Assembly: GCA_964433065.1 (NCBI GenBank)
Contig: CAYSPZ010000003.1
Location: forward strand, 3,936-67,935
Direction of reading: 5' to 3'
Length of the DNA: 64,000 nt
Source: RGIG3009 sp964433065
Lineage (GTDB): Bacteria > Bacillota > Clostridia > Oscillospirales > Acutalibacteraceae
Notes under the pieces: generated by a model
Database searches by the model: none
What the model was told of the DNA's origin: nothing
The model's input: the letters and a program-made list of their open reading frames with translations, nothing else
Position numbers and translations under genes: made by a program
In this document: piece by piece, positions 25,325-35,279 of the stretch
Position numbering within the stretch: position 1 is the stretch's first letter
How the letters are laid out: every line of letters starts with the position of its first letter

Positions 25325-25525
25325 TCATTCTTTTATTTCAGGTAGACCTTTAATCGAAATTAGAAGCGATAGTATTCCCGAAAGAAGAGACGCTGAAATT
25401 ACCAGCCTCCAATCAACCTCCGAGATAATCGCAGACGTACCGATAGTGGCGGCTGCTGTTTCTGCTACCGTCTTCAAAGCGCGGACTCCTGCGGCTTTTA
25501 ACCATTTTAAAATTTTCTCGTTCAT
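25325..25525 (-). CDS. Holin, r1t-like
   Basis: 66 aa from ATG 25525 (AGGAGG upstream). WLKAAGVRALKTVAETAAATIGTSAIISEVDWRLVISASLLSGILSLLISI (in part) shows two membrane segments and the EVDW motif of the phage r1t-type holins. It should permeabilise the membrane to release the endolysin encoded upstream. Last gene of the late operon. Confidence 0.8.
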   Translation of the reverse strand: MNEKILKWLKAAGVRALKTVAETAAATIGTSAIISEVDWRLVISASLLSGILSLLISIKGLPEIKE

Positions 25526-25539
25526 TTTTCTTCCTCCTG

Positions 25540-25827
25540 TTATGTAATGATTTCCCACGTGCTGACATCTTCATATATCTTATCGATAAATGAATTCCCT
25601 TTGAGCGCCTTATAGGCTTCATACAACATCACGAAATTCTCAAATTCGTACTGTCGTATTTTTGCGTGTTCCCGATTGTGATAGTAGATGCGCAACATCT
25701 CACTGCGCAACTGGCACTTGGTCCCGTTCGCGATCTTCCGAATACTCACGATCACAGGAATGATCACGCCAAGCAGAACACCGATCTCGCCGATGAGGGT
25801 CACCGCCGTCGTTAAAGACACGACCAT
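25540..25827 (-). CDS. Phage membrane protein near the lysis genes
   Basis: 95 aa, one N-terminal TM helix (VTLIGEIGVLLGVIIPVIVSI) then a soluble region LRSEMLRIYYHNREHAKIRQYEFENFVMLYEAYKALKGNSFIDKI (in part). This small family is common next to endolysins of Clostridia phages and is often called holin-like. Role in lysis is inferred from position. Confidence 0.65.
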   Translation of the reverse strand: MVVSLTTAVTLIGEIGVLLGVIIPVIVSIRKIANGTKCQLRSEMLRIYYHNREHAKIRQYEFENFVMLYEAYKALKGNSFIDKIYEDVSTWEIIT

Positions 25828-25832
25828 CCCCC

Positions 25833-26660
25833 CTATGCTTTCACGATCTTGATCTGGATACAGTCGATCGCCTTACCGAACACACCCGCGTACCCGTCAC
25901 CCGTCGCATTTTTGAGATCCGTACACCAACCGTACCACCCGCCGTTGACTTTCGGAGACACACGATATTGCACTTGGTATCCGTCCGCGCCGACCAACTG
26001 CATTTGCACCGCGTCGATCGCTTTCCCGCGAACCCCCGCGTGATCGGTATCGTCGACCACCCACGGCAACCATCCGCCGCCGAGCAGGTGAACACGGTAT
26101 TTAACAGAACCAACAGACGGCTTTACCATCAACGCGGTCATATTCACGCCCGAAACACCCGCGTACCCTTCGGCATTTTTATCGTTGCAATCGGTCACTT
26201 CAGGCAACCACTTTTTCGTATACGCCTTATACGTAATGCTCGGCGTTTGCGGCAGCGGGAGATCGTTTTCAAGGTAAGCCGTCGGGTTGAGGTGTTTGTT
26301 GTCGTATCGAACCTCGAAATGCAAGTGCACACCGTAACTGTTCCCCGTATTCCCCATCGTGCCGATGACTTGCCCCTGCTTCACCTTTTCGCCGTTTTTT
26401 ACTTTAACGGTAGCAAGGTGCGCGTATAACGTCGAGTACCCGTAACCGTGATCGAGTTTTACGCAGTTACCGTAACTGGCGTTTCCCTTTGCGCCCTTGT
26501 TGTTTTTGTGTCCCGTCTGGCAGAACACCACTTTACCGTCGGAATGGGCGATGATCGGTTCGCCCGTCAAATGTTCCCTGCCGAGATCCACCGCCTTGTG
26601 TGCCGACGAATACCCCTGCGTAATACGATTTTTTCCTTTTTGTAACACTCTACTTGCCAT
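25833..26660 (-). CDS. Endolysin: M23 peptidase with ChW repeats
   Basis: About 275 aa from ATG 26660 (GGAGG 7 nt upstream). The N-terminal part is a LytM/M23 metallopeptidase: ITQGYSSAHKAVDLG, LDHGYGYSTLYAHL and the metal motif HLHFEVR. The C-terminal half has clostridial hydrophobic W-type repeats (GYAGVSGVNMTALMVKP, GWLPWVVDDTDHAGVRGKAIDAVQMQ, GGWYGWCTDLKNATGDGYAGVFGKAID, each in part), a cell-wall-binding module. No signal peptide, consistent with holin-dependent release. Confidence 0.85.
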   Translation of the reverse strand: MASRVLQKGKNRITQGYSSAHKAVDLGREHLTGEPIIAHSDGKVVFCQTGHKNNKGAKGNASYGNCVKLDHGYGYSTLYAHLATVKVKNGEKVKQGQVIGTMGNTGNSYGVHLHFEVRYDNKHLNPTAYLENDLPLPQTPSITYKAYTKKWLPEVTDCNDKNAEGYAGVSGVNMTALMVKPSVGSVKYRVHLLGGGWLPWVVDDTDHAGVRGKAIDAVQMQLVGADGYQVQYRVSPKVNGGWYGWCTDLKNATGDGYAGVFGKAIDCIQIKIVKA

Positions 26661-26680
26661 CATTACACCTCCGCGTTTTC

Positions 26681-26845
26681 TTATTCGGTTACGAACGACG
26701 AATAAAACAGTTCTTTTGCTTCGCCCGAAAGGTACCCGTACCGTTGCGTGTCCTCGATCAACAGACACGCATAATCAAAAGTAAACTCCCCTTTTTGGAC
26801 GCAGTTGATAAATGCGTTGATAACTCTTTTTTCTCTTTTGCTCAT
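26681..26845 (-). CDS. Small XkdX-like phage protein
   Basis: 54 aa: KRVINAFINCVQKGEFTF, then DYACLLIEDTQRYGYLSGEAKELFY. This short pattern occurs between tail-fibre and lysis genes of many Firmicutes phages. AGGAGGTTAAC precedes the start. Function unknown. Confidence 0.6.
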   Translation of the reverse strand: MSKREKRVINAFINCVQKGEFTFDYACLLIEDTQRYGYLSGEAKELFYSSFVTE

Positions 26846-26849
26846 TGTG

Positions 26850-28595
26850 TTAACCTCCTAAAATTAACGCTTGTAACTCTGCAAACGCTTTATTGATATC
26901 GCGGTTATACTCCGCCGTAATCGTGGCACCGTTGTCCGCAAGCAAGGTAACACCCTCGCCTTGCAGTTTGATGCTGTTTCCATCAACCGTTGTCGAATCT
27001 ACGTACGGCTCGTAGTCGGTGGCGGTGTCGCCGATTTCAAGTTGGAAGTTAGACAGCACCGCACAGTAGTCCGCCTCGCTCGCACTCCTATTAAATCGAA
27101 GTCCAAGCCGCGCAAAACCCGTCGCTTGTGGAATTTTAATAGAGCAAGTATTTGTATAACTCTCTTTCGTGTCGATTATAGTATTACTTTGGTCGTATAC
27201 TACGATTGCCGTCCCTGCGTTCTCGTTTCCGTTTTTTACAGAAAACGTGATCGTCTTTCCTATGTGTGCCAACAAAAGGGCTTCTAAATATCTAATCGAA
27301 ATTTGGCAATAGGACGAAGTTGTCAGCGCACTTATAACAGTTCCACTTGATGAGTCGTATGAACACCGAGTAAAATCGCTACTGTTTATTTGCGACAAAT
27401 CCAACAAGTTCTTCCCATACTTTGTGACGGTTCCGACCTTAACCAACTGCGGTTTGAACGTGAAATTCTCTATTGAAACACCAGAGGTGTCAACAACGAT
27501 ACGGTATTTAAGCGCAGTGTCGCTAACCGTGAATGTTTTTTCTTTTTCATTACCCATCGAAAGATAGACCGATTGGGGAGGATTGTATTCATCGATCAAA
27601 TATATGAAGATGTTGGTGTGTGCTTTTGTGTTGTTTGCGATTAACTTGTATGTGCCTGATCCTAAAGAAACACTGATACCTTCAAAATCCGCGCGCTCCG
27701 TGGAAGTACCATTCAGCACATATCCACCGTCGCTCGTTTTGGAAAGTGCCACACCGTTTACGGTCTGTTCTTCAATGCTCGGCAAAAGATTTTGTCGTTC
27801 AACCTTTACCGCCACTTCGTGTTCAAGCGGTGCCGCGTCTTTGATCGCTACGGGATTACCTATTACCTTACCTTTGAGGACGTTTGACGTTTTGCTATAA
27901 TCAACAACACCGTCTTTCCCGTCCGTGCCGGGATCTCCTTTATCCCCCTTGTCGCCCTTGTCACCCTGCTCTCCTTGCAGACCTTGCGGACCGGTATCAC
28001 CTTTGTCGCCTTTGGGACCTTGTTCGCCCTGTACACCTTGAGGTCCGCGCGGTCCTTGTTCGCCGGTTGCCGGGACACCCGTACTTTGGTCGCCGAAATG
28101 CCACACACCGTCTTTGATATTCGGCATATGTGCCTCCGCGTATTCCCCTGCCTGCGTTGCGTATTCCGCCGCTTCGTTTGCATCGTCCGTCGCGGTCTCG
28201 GCTTCACGCATCACCGCTTGCCAACGCGGGAGCATTTCCCCCATCTGTTCGCCGCTTTCCCGCGCTTCGAACAAAAGATGTACTTCGGGGTAATGCAATA
28301 CGTGATCCCCGATCTCCACCAACCGAACGCTCGCAAGCCCCGCCGCCGTCCACGCGGACGGAACCAAATACACGATCTTCCCGCTACTATTCGGGGTAAG
28401 AGTTTCGGTAATGTCATACGCGCCGTTCCCGTCGACGATCTCAATTTGGTATTTCAGCGTTGTATCAACCCCCGAAAAGGTGATCTGCGCCGCCTTGTCG
28501 TCACCGTAGTACCCCGCCTTTTGCGGCACCGTCGGGGTTACCTTCGGCGTCGCGCGATCTACGGTATAATCAATCTTGTAAATTGCTTCTGCCAT
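26850..28595 (-). CDS. Receptor-binding/tail fibre protein with collagen-like repeats
   Basis: 581 aa from ATG 28595 (AGGAGGTATAAG upstream). Residues 1-160 resemble the BppU-type N-terminal domain (YKIDYTVDRATPKVTPTVPQKAGYYG). Then come Gly-X-Y triplets (GEQGPRGPQGVQGEQ and GDKGDKGDKGDPG) that form a collagen-like stalk. The C-terminal 330 residues are beta-rich and probably carbohydrate-binding (repeat-like FEGISVSLGSGTYKLIANN and TISFSVKNGNENAGT). Adsorption role inferred. Confidence 0.75.
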   Translation of the reverse strand: MAEAIYKIDYTVDRATPKVTPTVPQKAGYYGDDKAAQITFSGVDTTLKYQIEIVDGNGAYDITETLTPNSSGKIVYLVPSAWTAAGLASVRLVEIGDHVLHYPEVHLLFEARESGEQMGEMLPRWQAVMREAETATDDANEAAEYATQAGEYAEAHMPNIKDGVWHFGDQSTGVPATGEQGPRGPQGVQGEQGPKGDKGDTGPQGLQGEQGDKGDKGDKGDPGTDGKDGVVDYSKTSNVLKGKVIGNPVAIKDAAPLEHEVAVKVERQNLLPSIEEQTVNGVALSKTSDGGYVLNGTSTERADFEGISVSLGSGTYKLIANNTKAHTNIFIYLIDEYNPPQSVYLSMGNEKEKTFTVSDTALKYRIVVDTSGVSIENFTFKPQLVKVGTVTKYGKNLLDLSQINSSDFTRCSYDSSSGTVISALTTSSYCQISIRYLEALLLAHIGKTITFSVKNGNENAGTAIVVYDQSNTIIDTKESYTNTCSIKIPQATGFARLGLRFNRSASEADYCAVLSNFQLEIGDTATDYEPYVDSTTVDGNSIKLQGEGVTLLADNGATITAEYNRDINKAFAELQALILGG

Positions 28596-28606
28596 CTTAT
28601 ACCTCC

Positions 28607-31600
28607 TCAATAATATCGTTGCCTGTACGGGTTGGATTTCCAACGCGAGTTAAATGCCGACCACATAATCTCTTTTTGCTTTCTCGTCAGATCCGAAGCA
28701 TCCAGTATTGCTTTCGCTTCATCTTGACTGATACTTTCGTTCTCGTCTTGATCTGCCGTCTTTTTCAAAAGGAAATATTCGTACGCCGGAACACCTTGAC
28801 TGATTACGTCGTACTTTTTCTGTGTGTCCTCGTCCAGTTCAATACCTAATACATCTTTGTTTGCCACCTGCCTGGAATACGAATACACCGCCGTAATCAC
28901 TTTTATTTTTGTTTTGTCATCGAGCGCCGCATACTGCTCGTTGCCGAGCAATCCTTCCACCGCTTCGACCGCCGCTTTGCCGATCGATTTTTGATAATCG
29001 GCTTTTTCGTAACTGCTGAGCGTATACTTGCCGGTGTTCTTCGTGATTGAGTTCGGCGCCTGCGTCGGGATGACCGTCGCGTCGCCCGTCGCTTGATACA
29101 GACGATACATCTCGTCACCCGCTTTGGAATCGTACCCCTGCGCCACGTTGGGCGCACTGAAAAAGGATGTGAGCGCACGCTGTGCGGCGTTTCCGTATTG
29201 TTTCTTCGTGTTGCCAAGCACGTCGACCGATTCCGCCAACTCGTTCCGAGCACCGGGCAGTTTATACAGTACCTTGCTCCACGCCGTACCGACAGAATCG
29301 CCAGACTCGTAGGTATTGCGCTTCGTATCGTCAAAGATATTCGCCGTCTGCGAGAATACCTGCGGCACAAGAGTGCTCGGGTCTGATAAAACTGCATTTA
29401 TAAATCCGGATATAAATCCATCGTCGCTGAAAAGTGATTGGATCGACGTCATAAACGACTGATTATAAAGCACATCGCCGGCCGTACGAATACCGTCTAA
29501 AATCTTTTCTTGCCATTCCTTTTTCTGTCCCGTCAGTTCCTCGTTCTCGACGTCTTCGAAATAGTCCGCCGCAACTGCCAACATTGCCGCCGAAGGTTGC
29601 ATCCAGTCGTACGTAAAGGACATATTGCCGATCTTAACCGAATACGATTGTTCGCCCAACACGTCTTTTTCGAACGCCGCCACGTCTTTGTCTTTGTCCT
29701 TTTTGCCAGTTGCAAGTCCTGCCTTCGCGATTGCAACCGCAACCGCCGTCATAATCGTGCCGGTAATACCGTTCGACAGATTTTTAACAAAATTCCGTTG
29801 CATCTGCGGCGTCACTTTTCCGTGCTTGACCGCGTCGGCGAAACGGTACGCGTCGTGAGAGATCGCCTTGAGAAATCCTGCCGGCGAAAAATCGATCATC
29901 GCTTTGGTGATGTTCGCGGGTGTCTTAGCAAACTTGATAATCAAGTCACCGACACCGTATCCGTTCACGCTAATAACGTTGCCCGCATTTTTAAGCCGCG
30001 TAACCAGTTCCGTCATTTTGTTGTTATCCTGGAACGTCCGTTGCAGCGCATCCGCTGTCGCAATCTCGATCATCTCCGCCGACGGATCGGTAACGTTATT
30101 CGCTTTCATCTGTCCATTTAAAGAGTTAATGAACCACATCTGATAGAACGAGCGGTCGCCCGCATCCAGCAAAAACGAATTGAGGCGATCGAGCGCGTTG
30201 AGTGCCTTACTCATTTGATTCCGCGCGCCCGCCAATTTTCCCGTGTGGTTCTCGTTGAAATTGTCAAGACTTTGCCCATCGATCTCAAATTTCCCGTCAC
30301 CGAAATTTTGGCGCGTATTGATATGTCGTACGAAGTCATCCCAACTCTCAAAAAACCCTTGTTTAAACGCCTTGGCACCCTCTTTGACTCCTGTTTTGGA
30401 AAGATACGTGCTGGACGTCGTACGCGTGCCGGTACTCTTCGAAATCGCCTTGTCGATCACCGTACCAAACAGGTCACTGACAATGTGTTGCGGCATCATA
30501 AAGGCGTTTCCTAAAAAGTTCCTTAATTGTGTTTTCGGGTTTAACAACATCGCCGTACGTTGCAGAGCCTTAAAGGCTTGTCCACGTTTTTGCGGAATCT
30601 TGCTTTGCACGCGCGAACAGATCTCCGCCAACAAAACGTTCCGATCGCGGCCGTCGGGCAAAAGTGACGCTTGAATCGTGCGCGTTTGGATGTATTCGAT
30701 GTCTTCGGCGGTCAAATTAAACTCGCTGCGGTGCGCGTCTGCCCACTCGATAGAGCGGTTTTTTATCATCTCGTTGTACGCTTGGTTCAACTCGCGTTGC
30801 GCATACATAACCATACCTTCAGGCGTCATACGTCCCAAGATAGAAAAGGTCTGTAACGCTTGCGCGGTCGAAGTTCCCGCCTCGCGCAGTTTCGCGGCAA
30901 TGTTACACTCGCTTTGATATTTGCCTTCCTGTTGGTATCGATACATCAACACGAAACCCGCAGCAATATCTTTCGCCGTAAACGTGGACGAATCCTTGTT
31001 CATCCAATCCAACGCATACTCCGCGCCGCCGTTGTTCACTTCTTCCACTGCGGCATCCATCGTCTCGTCGTTGGCGATCCGGTCGTAGTGCAGGATCTCT
31101 TCTTTGGTTATCGCTTTTCCCTTGAACTCATCGTCGAAGATGGTTGATCCCTGCAAATTTGCCGCAAACGCACTGTCACCGTCACCGCGTCGGTTGCGCA
31201 CAACGTTCGGAACGTCGTCTTTCGTCGTGTTTGCATCTTCCATTTTCGCTTGCGCAATGGTGATCGGGTTTCGTTTCGGGTCGAGTCTGCTCAAATACTC
31301 TTGGATTTCCTCGGCCGACATGCTACCGATCGGGCGTGAATCAAAATCGGGTTCTTCGGTATACGCAGGCGTCTGCGGCGCGGAAATTTCTTCCGCAACG
31401 GGCGATACGGAATTTTTTGCGCCGTTTTGCATATACTGGGTATTGACAGTTGTTCCAAATTGTGGTTCAATGTCATTAGAAGAGTAGTTGCCTTTAACGT
31501 CTTGGACGTACGCCTTGCGGATCTCTTTTAGATCAGCGAGATATTGGTCACTACTCTCCTTTTTATTTATTGCATCTATCAGTCCGTACAGATTAGGTAT

Positions 31601-34600
31601 TGCGTCGATCCCGGTTTTTACCATTTGTTTGTTTACAAGCAGCTTTTTACCGTGGTACTCTTCTGTAACCGCTTCGACATAATACACGACATTGTTTTGG
31701 CTGACTTTTACGTAAACTAACCCCGGGACACCCTTTGCGTTTCTTTTCACAAATACCTTGTCATAGTTTTCAACAATATACGGTATTCTTTTTAGATCCT
31801 CCCGCGTAACCGGATATTTTTCTGTTAAGTTCCCGTCACCGTGTGAGTTTTTGATGTGCCGTATATCGTTATCTCTTAAAGCGTGCGCGTAGTGTGTTAA
31901 ATCGAGTTCTCCTTGAGTATCTGCGATAAGCCTATCGCTTACAAGAGCATATTCTTTATGGTCCTGAGAGTTTTCCTTTATGTATGCCTTATCCACATAC
32001 TCATCAATATCCGCTTGCGTAACCCCAAAACTAAATTTTACTGCGTCGTTTTTTGTTTTTCCGTCTGCCTGTCGCAACGCCTTCGCGAACAGTTGCTCCA
32101 TCTTCCGTAGTTCCCGTTCGGCGGGAGTATCGCGAAAACGACTGACCAAATTCGCAAACCAGTCGCGGATCCGTTCGATGATCCCGCGATTTTTTTGTGC
32201 CAGTTCGGCAATCGCGGCTTGGTCGCGCAACAGTTTTTCGCCGACGAAATCCGCGAGGATCTCTTGCTTTGCAGCGTATTCGGGTTTTACACCGTTTTGT
32301 CCAAGCGGTTTCTTTTTTCTCTTTCTGTAGTCAATAACCGTTTCAACAAGCAGCGGGAGCGTTACCCTTTTTTCCGAAAGCCACGTCTTAAACGTTTCGG
32401 AAGCAAATACCGTATTCATAAAATCGGCGTACGACCCGCTTTGTTCCAAATGGTGGGTCAATTCGTGTTTAAGTACAATCATCAACGTGTCGCCGTTTGG
32501 GTTGATGGTAATGACACCGTCTTTGTACGACCCGCCAACGTCCAGCGTATCGTCGAACACGACGCGTGTGCCGGTGGTCTGCTCAAACATTTGGATAAAC
32601 GACGTGCGCTCGGTTTCGCTCATTTTTGCAAACGTTCTGTCAAAATCGGTTTGCTTCAACCGCAAAACGCTGTAATCGTAGGTATTATCCGTCGCATTTT
32701 GCATATACTGGGTATTGACAACGGGAACGTTTTGTGCTACCCTGTTGTCGGAGGCTTCCGATGAGGCATCGTAGGAAATACGGGGATTTTCTCCGCGTCC
32801 TACACCGCCCAAAGAAGCTTCTTTTTTTATTCTCCAGTGATATATTTGACTTTCTGCGGGGTTTGCCATATCGCGAATAGCAATTCTAACTCCGACAACT
32901 TCTTCGCCAATCTGAACAGGTGTATAAAAATAATTCCATCGATATATATTGGGGTCGCCATCATAATCCATCGTTGAATACAAATACCGCGCGTTTTGGA
33001 AAACCTCTCGCGTTGTGTAAAGCATATTCGCCTTTTCGCGGGTAATGCTTTCCATAATCTCTTGAACACCCGTGTTATAAAGTTTTGCATCTAAGATTTT
33101 CCCGTTTACTTCAAACTCGTATTCGTTTTTTTTAAGCTCACTCAAAAAACGTTTTAGATCATCTTTAAGTTTATTGATTGCCTCTTTTAAGCGCGGGATT
33201 CTTTCCTTTTTCTTTACATCGCGTAAATCCGGAAAGGCTTTTTCCACATTCTCACTAACCGATTCGGATACTACAACGATATTCCCGTCACGCACCATCT
33301 TTTCGTGCACTTCTCGCATTATCGCCGTTTTCCTGCGTTCATCTTTGTAATCCACATTGTTCCACACAGAACTCTCACGGTTTGTAAAATCTTCAATGCT
33401 GATGTGTTCTTTTTCGGTACCATCCCCCGTTGAATTTGCAGAGTATTTTTCCGTTGCACTATCCGCTTGTTTCACGTACTCGCTCGCGTCGTACACCATA
33501 TCGCCGTCGACTTTAAGACCGGTAACGAGGAAGTTACCGGTTTCGGTTTTTTGGAACGTTACGAAGGTCGGGTGCTTTTGCCCGTTGAGGGATGCCAATG
33601 CAGTCACAAACCCTGCCGTCTTGCTCTCGTCGCCCCAGACGACTTCGCCTTTTCGGATAATATCGTTGATTGCCGCAAACGCCACCGCCTGGTCGGCGTT
33701 TTTTGTTTTTTGGATCGCGTCACGCGTGGAATCGATATCCAACGTGATGGTGCCGACACCCTTCTTCTCAACACCGCCCTTTTGGGATTCGAACTTTTCC
33801 GAAACCCACGCTTTTGCGGTTTCAAGATCAGTGTTTTTGCTTTTCGGGATCGAGTAATGTACGGAGGTCTTATAGTCGATCACGGCACTGCCGCCACCCA
33901 TAATACCGCCCGACAACGCACCGCCGAGCGCGTCAAGACCCAACTCTTTGAGTTTGCCGAGAAGCACTTCCTGCGCGGCATCTTCGTAAGAGGCACCGTT
34001 CGCCATTAACGAGGCGATTTCCTGTTTGATCTTCGATTGGTTCCCCGCGATCACCTCGTCCGCCAAAACGTTCAAGACGTTGGAAACCGCTTCTTCCGAG
34101 CCTTCGGTCAGTATGTTCTTGCCAATGTGCAACCACGCGCTTTTGATCGGCTTATCGAGTAACGCGTCCAAACTGTATTTCTCGGTCAACGCTTCGATCG
34201 CCGCCGATGCAACGCCCATTCCCGTGATCTGCAAACCCGTCAATCCTTGTTCGCGGGCAGAGGTCATCGCGTTGGATGCCGCTTCGGAAGACATAATGAA
34301 CTGCGTGACACCTTTGACGATCTGCGTGGTTTTCGTGGCGACGTTTGCCACACCTGCCGCACTCCCTGCCGCACCCGCAATGGCACCGACACCTTTACCA
34401 GCCAGCAATGCCACGCCCATATCGCCGATGGACATTATCGTCTGATAGACGAAACTGCCGATGTCGGAGTCTTCGGTACCGAGTGCGCTGTCCCACCACT
34501 CGCCACGCGTTTGACGGATACCGCTCGTGAGGTTGGTTATTTTGTCGTAGTCCGCCCAGTTCTTCTCATAGTCGCCCGTAAGCGAACCGATGAGTTTCGC

Positions 34601-35230
34601 GGGCGCCATCACGATACCGTCAATAAGGTTCGAACCGAGCGACACGATCGACGCCCCCACACCCCATTGTTCGGCAAACTCTTTCGCGTCCTCTTGTTGT
34701 TTCGCCGCTTCGCGTTGGTTCACGAACGGCGCGATGGTATCCCAGTATTCTTTTGCCTTGTCTTGACCGAACTTGTTGTGAAGATAAGTATACATTGACT
34801 TTTCGTTTCCGTCCTTATCCATAAAGACGGAGTCGCCTGTACCGTTTGCGATGGATTTGGCAACACTGCTTATCGGGTAGTTAATTGTTTTTGACAACTC
34901 GGCAAAGTCAGATGCAGTTCGATACTGTTCGTATTTTGAGTTAATATTGTTCTGAGTCTGAAAGTTTTTTTTTGCCGCTTCAAGATAATCTATAGCCGCG
35001 TCTGCTTCTTTTTTTTGCGCATAAGCGCTCTGTTTATCAAGGTAACTAACACCTTTTGAAAGCCGTTCCGAGTTTGCTTTTAATTCGTTGATTTTTGCGT
35101 CGAAATCGCTTTCGGTGTTATAGTTTGACAAATTGTAGACGTTTGTTTTGTTTGAAAACGCCTTCTTTTCTTTTATACTTTTTGTTAGTTCTTCAATTTC
35201 GGATTCGACACCAACAACATCTTTTTCCAT
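28607..35230 (-). CDS. Giant polyvalent virion/ejection protein with protease and nuclease-like domains
   Basis: 2207 aa from ATG 35230 (GGAGGAAAGC upstream). It has an N-terminal coiled coil, then a Gly/Ala-rich hydrophobic region (residues about 250-400). A domain near 480-580 reads KTKNADQAVAFAAINDII and TFVTFQKTETGNFLV. A zinc-peptidase motif KHELTHHLE lies near 925. A phage-Barnase/EndoU/RelE-like (PBECR-type) nuclease-like segment HALRDNDIRHIKNSHGDGN lies near 1120-1140. The C-terminal 900 residues resemble large polyvalent-protein regions of short-tailed phages. Such proteins are thought to be injected with the DNA. It is not a tape measure: no long coiled repeats. Confidence 0.7.
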   Translation of the reverse strand: MEKDVVGVESEIEELTKSIKEKKAFSNKTNVYNLSNYNTESDFDAKINELKANSERLSKGVSYLDKQSAYAQKKEADAAIDYLEAAKKNFQTQNNINSKYEQYRTASDFAELSKTINYPISSVAKSIANGTGDSVFMDKDGNEKSMYTYLHNKFGQDKAKEYWDTIAPFVNQREAAKQQEDAKEFAEQWGVGASIVSLGSNLIDGIVMAPAKLIGSLTGDYEKNWADYDKITNLTSGIRQTRGEWWDSALGTEDSDIGSFVYQTIMSIGDMGVALLAGKGVGAIAGAAGSAAGVANVATKTTQIVKGVTQFIMSSEAASNAMTSAREQGLTGLQITGMGVASAAIEALTEKYSLDALLDKPIKSAWLHIGKNILTEGSEEAVSNVLNVLADEVIAGNQSKIKQEIASLMANGASYEDAAQEVLLGKLKELGLDALGGALSGGIMGGGSAVIDYKTSVHYSIPKSKNTDLETAKAWVSEKFESQKGGVEKKGVGTITLDIDSTRDAIQKTKNADQAVAFAAINDIIRKGEVVWGDESKTAGFVTALASLNGQKHPTFVTFQKTETGNFLVTGLKVDGDMVYDASEYVKQADSATEKYSANSTGDGTEKEHISIEDFTNRESSVWNNVDYKDERRKTAIMREVHEKMVRDGNIVVVSESVSENVEKAFPDLRDVKKKERIPRLKEAINKLKDDLKRFLSELKKNEYEFEVNGKILDAKLYNTGVQEIMESITREKANMLYTTREVFQNARYLYSTMDYDGDPNIYRWNYFYTPVQIGEEVVGVRIAIRDMANPAESQIYHWRIKKEASLGGVGRGENPRISYDASSEASDNRVAQNVPVVNTQYMQNATDNTYDYSVLRLKQTDFDRTFAKMSETERTSFIQMFEQTTGTRVVFDDTLDVGGSYKDGVITINPNGDTLMIVLKHELTHHLEQSGSYADFMNTVFASETFKTWLSEKRVTLPLLVETVIDYRKRKKKPLGQNGVKPEYAAKQEILADFVGEKLLRDQAAIAELAQKNRGIIERIRDWFANLVSRFRDTPAERELRKMEQLFAKALRQADGKTKNDAVKFSFGVTQADIDEYVDKAYIKENSQDHKEYALVSDRLIADTQGELDLTHYAHALRDNDIRHIKNSHGDGNLTEKYPVTREDLKRIPYIVENYDKVFVKRNAKGVPGLVYVKVSQNNVVYYVEAVTEEYHGKKLLVNKQMVKTGIDAIPNLYGLIDAINKKESSDQYLADLKEIRKAYVQDVKGNYSSNDIEPQFGTTVNTQYMQNGAKNSVSPVAEEISAPQTPAYTEEPDFDSRPIGSMSAEEIQEYLSRLDPKRNPITIAQAKMEDANTTKDDVPNVVRNRRGDGDSAFAANLQGSTIFDDEFKGKAITKEEILHYDRIANDETMDAAVEEVNNGGAEYALDWMNKDSSTFTAKDIAAGFVLMYRYQQEGKYQSECNIAAKLREAGTSTAQALQTFSILGRMTPEGMVMYAQRELNQAYNEMIKNRSIEWADAHRSEFNLTAEDIEYIQTRTIQASLLPDGRDRNVLLAEICSRVQSKIPQKRGQAFKALQRTAMLLNPKTQLRNFLGNAFMMPQHIVSDLFGTVIDKAISKSTGTRTTSSTYLSKTGVKEGAKAFKQGFFESWDDFVRHINTRQNFGDGKFEIDGQSLDNFNENHTGKLAGARNQMSKALNALDRLNSFLLDAGDRSFYQMWFINSLNGQMKANNVTDPSAEMIEIATADALQRTFQDNNKMTELVTRLKNAGNVISVNGYGVGDLIIKFAKTPANITKAMIDFSPAGFLKAISHDAYRFADAVKHGKVTPQMQRNFVKNLSNGITGTIMTAVAVAIAKAGLATGKKDKDKDVAAFEKDVLGEQSYSVKIGNMSFTYDWMQPSAAMLAVAADYFEDVENEELTGQKKEWQEKILDGIRTAGDVLYNQSFMTSIQSLFSDDGFISGFINAVLSDPSTLVPQVFSQTANIFDDTKRNTYESGDSVGTAWSKVLYKLPGARNELAESVDVLGNTKKQYGNAAQRALTSFFSAPNVAQGYDSKAGDEMYRLYQATGDATVIPTQAPNSITKNTGKYTLSSYEKADYQKSIGKAAVEAVEGLLGNEQYAALDDKTKIKVITAVYSYSRQVANKDVLGIELDEDTQKKYDVISQGVPAYEYFLLKKTADQDENESISQDEAKAILDASDLTRKQKEIMWSAFNSRWKSNPYRQRYY
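31425..31448 (-). repeat. 24-bp repeat copy 1 inside the polyvalent gene
   Basis: Identical to 32697-32720 (contains GCATATACTGGGTATTGACA). It encodes VNTQYMQN on the minus strand at about residue 1265 and borders the peptidase/nuclease segment. Confidence 0.85.
32697..32720 (-). repeat. 24-bp repeat copy 2 inside the polyvalent gene
   Basis: Same sequence and same frame as 31425-31448, exactly 424 codons apart, encoding VNTQYMQN at about residue 842. Confidence 0.85.
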
Positions 35231-35279
35231 GCTTTCCTCCAATCAAAGAAATTATTCATAGTTTTCAAAAACATTATCA

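Noticed and set aside
28607..35230. Tape-measure protein
   Set aside because: Despite its length it has protease/nuclease-like domains and no tape-measure coiled repeats, and no tail-tube or sheath genes are present.
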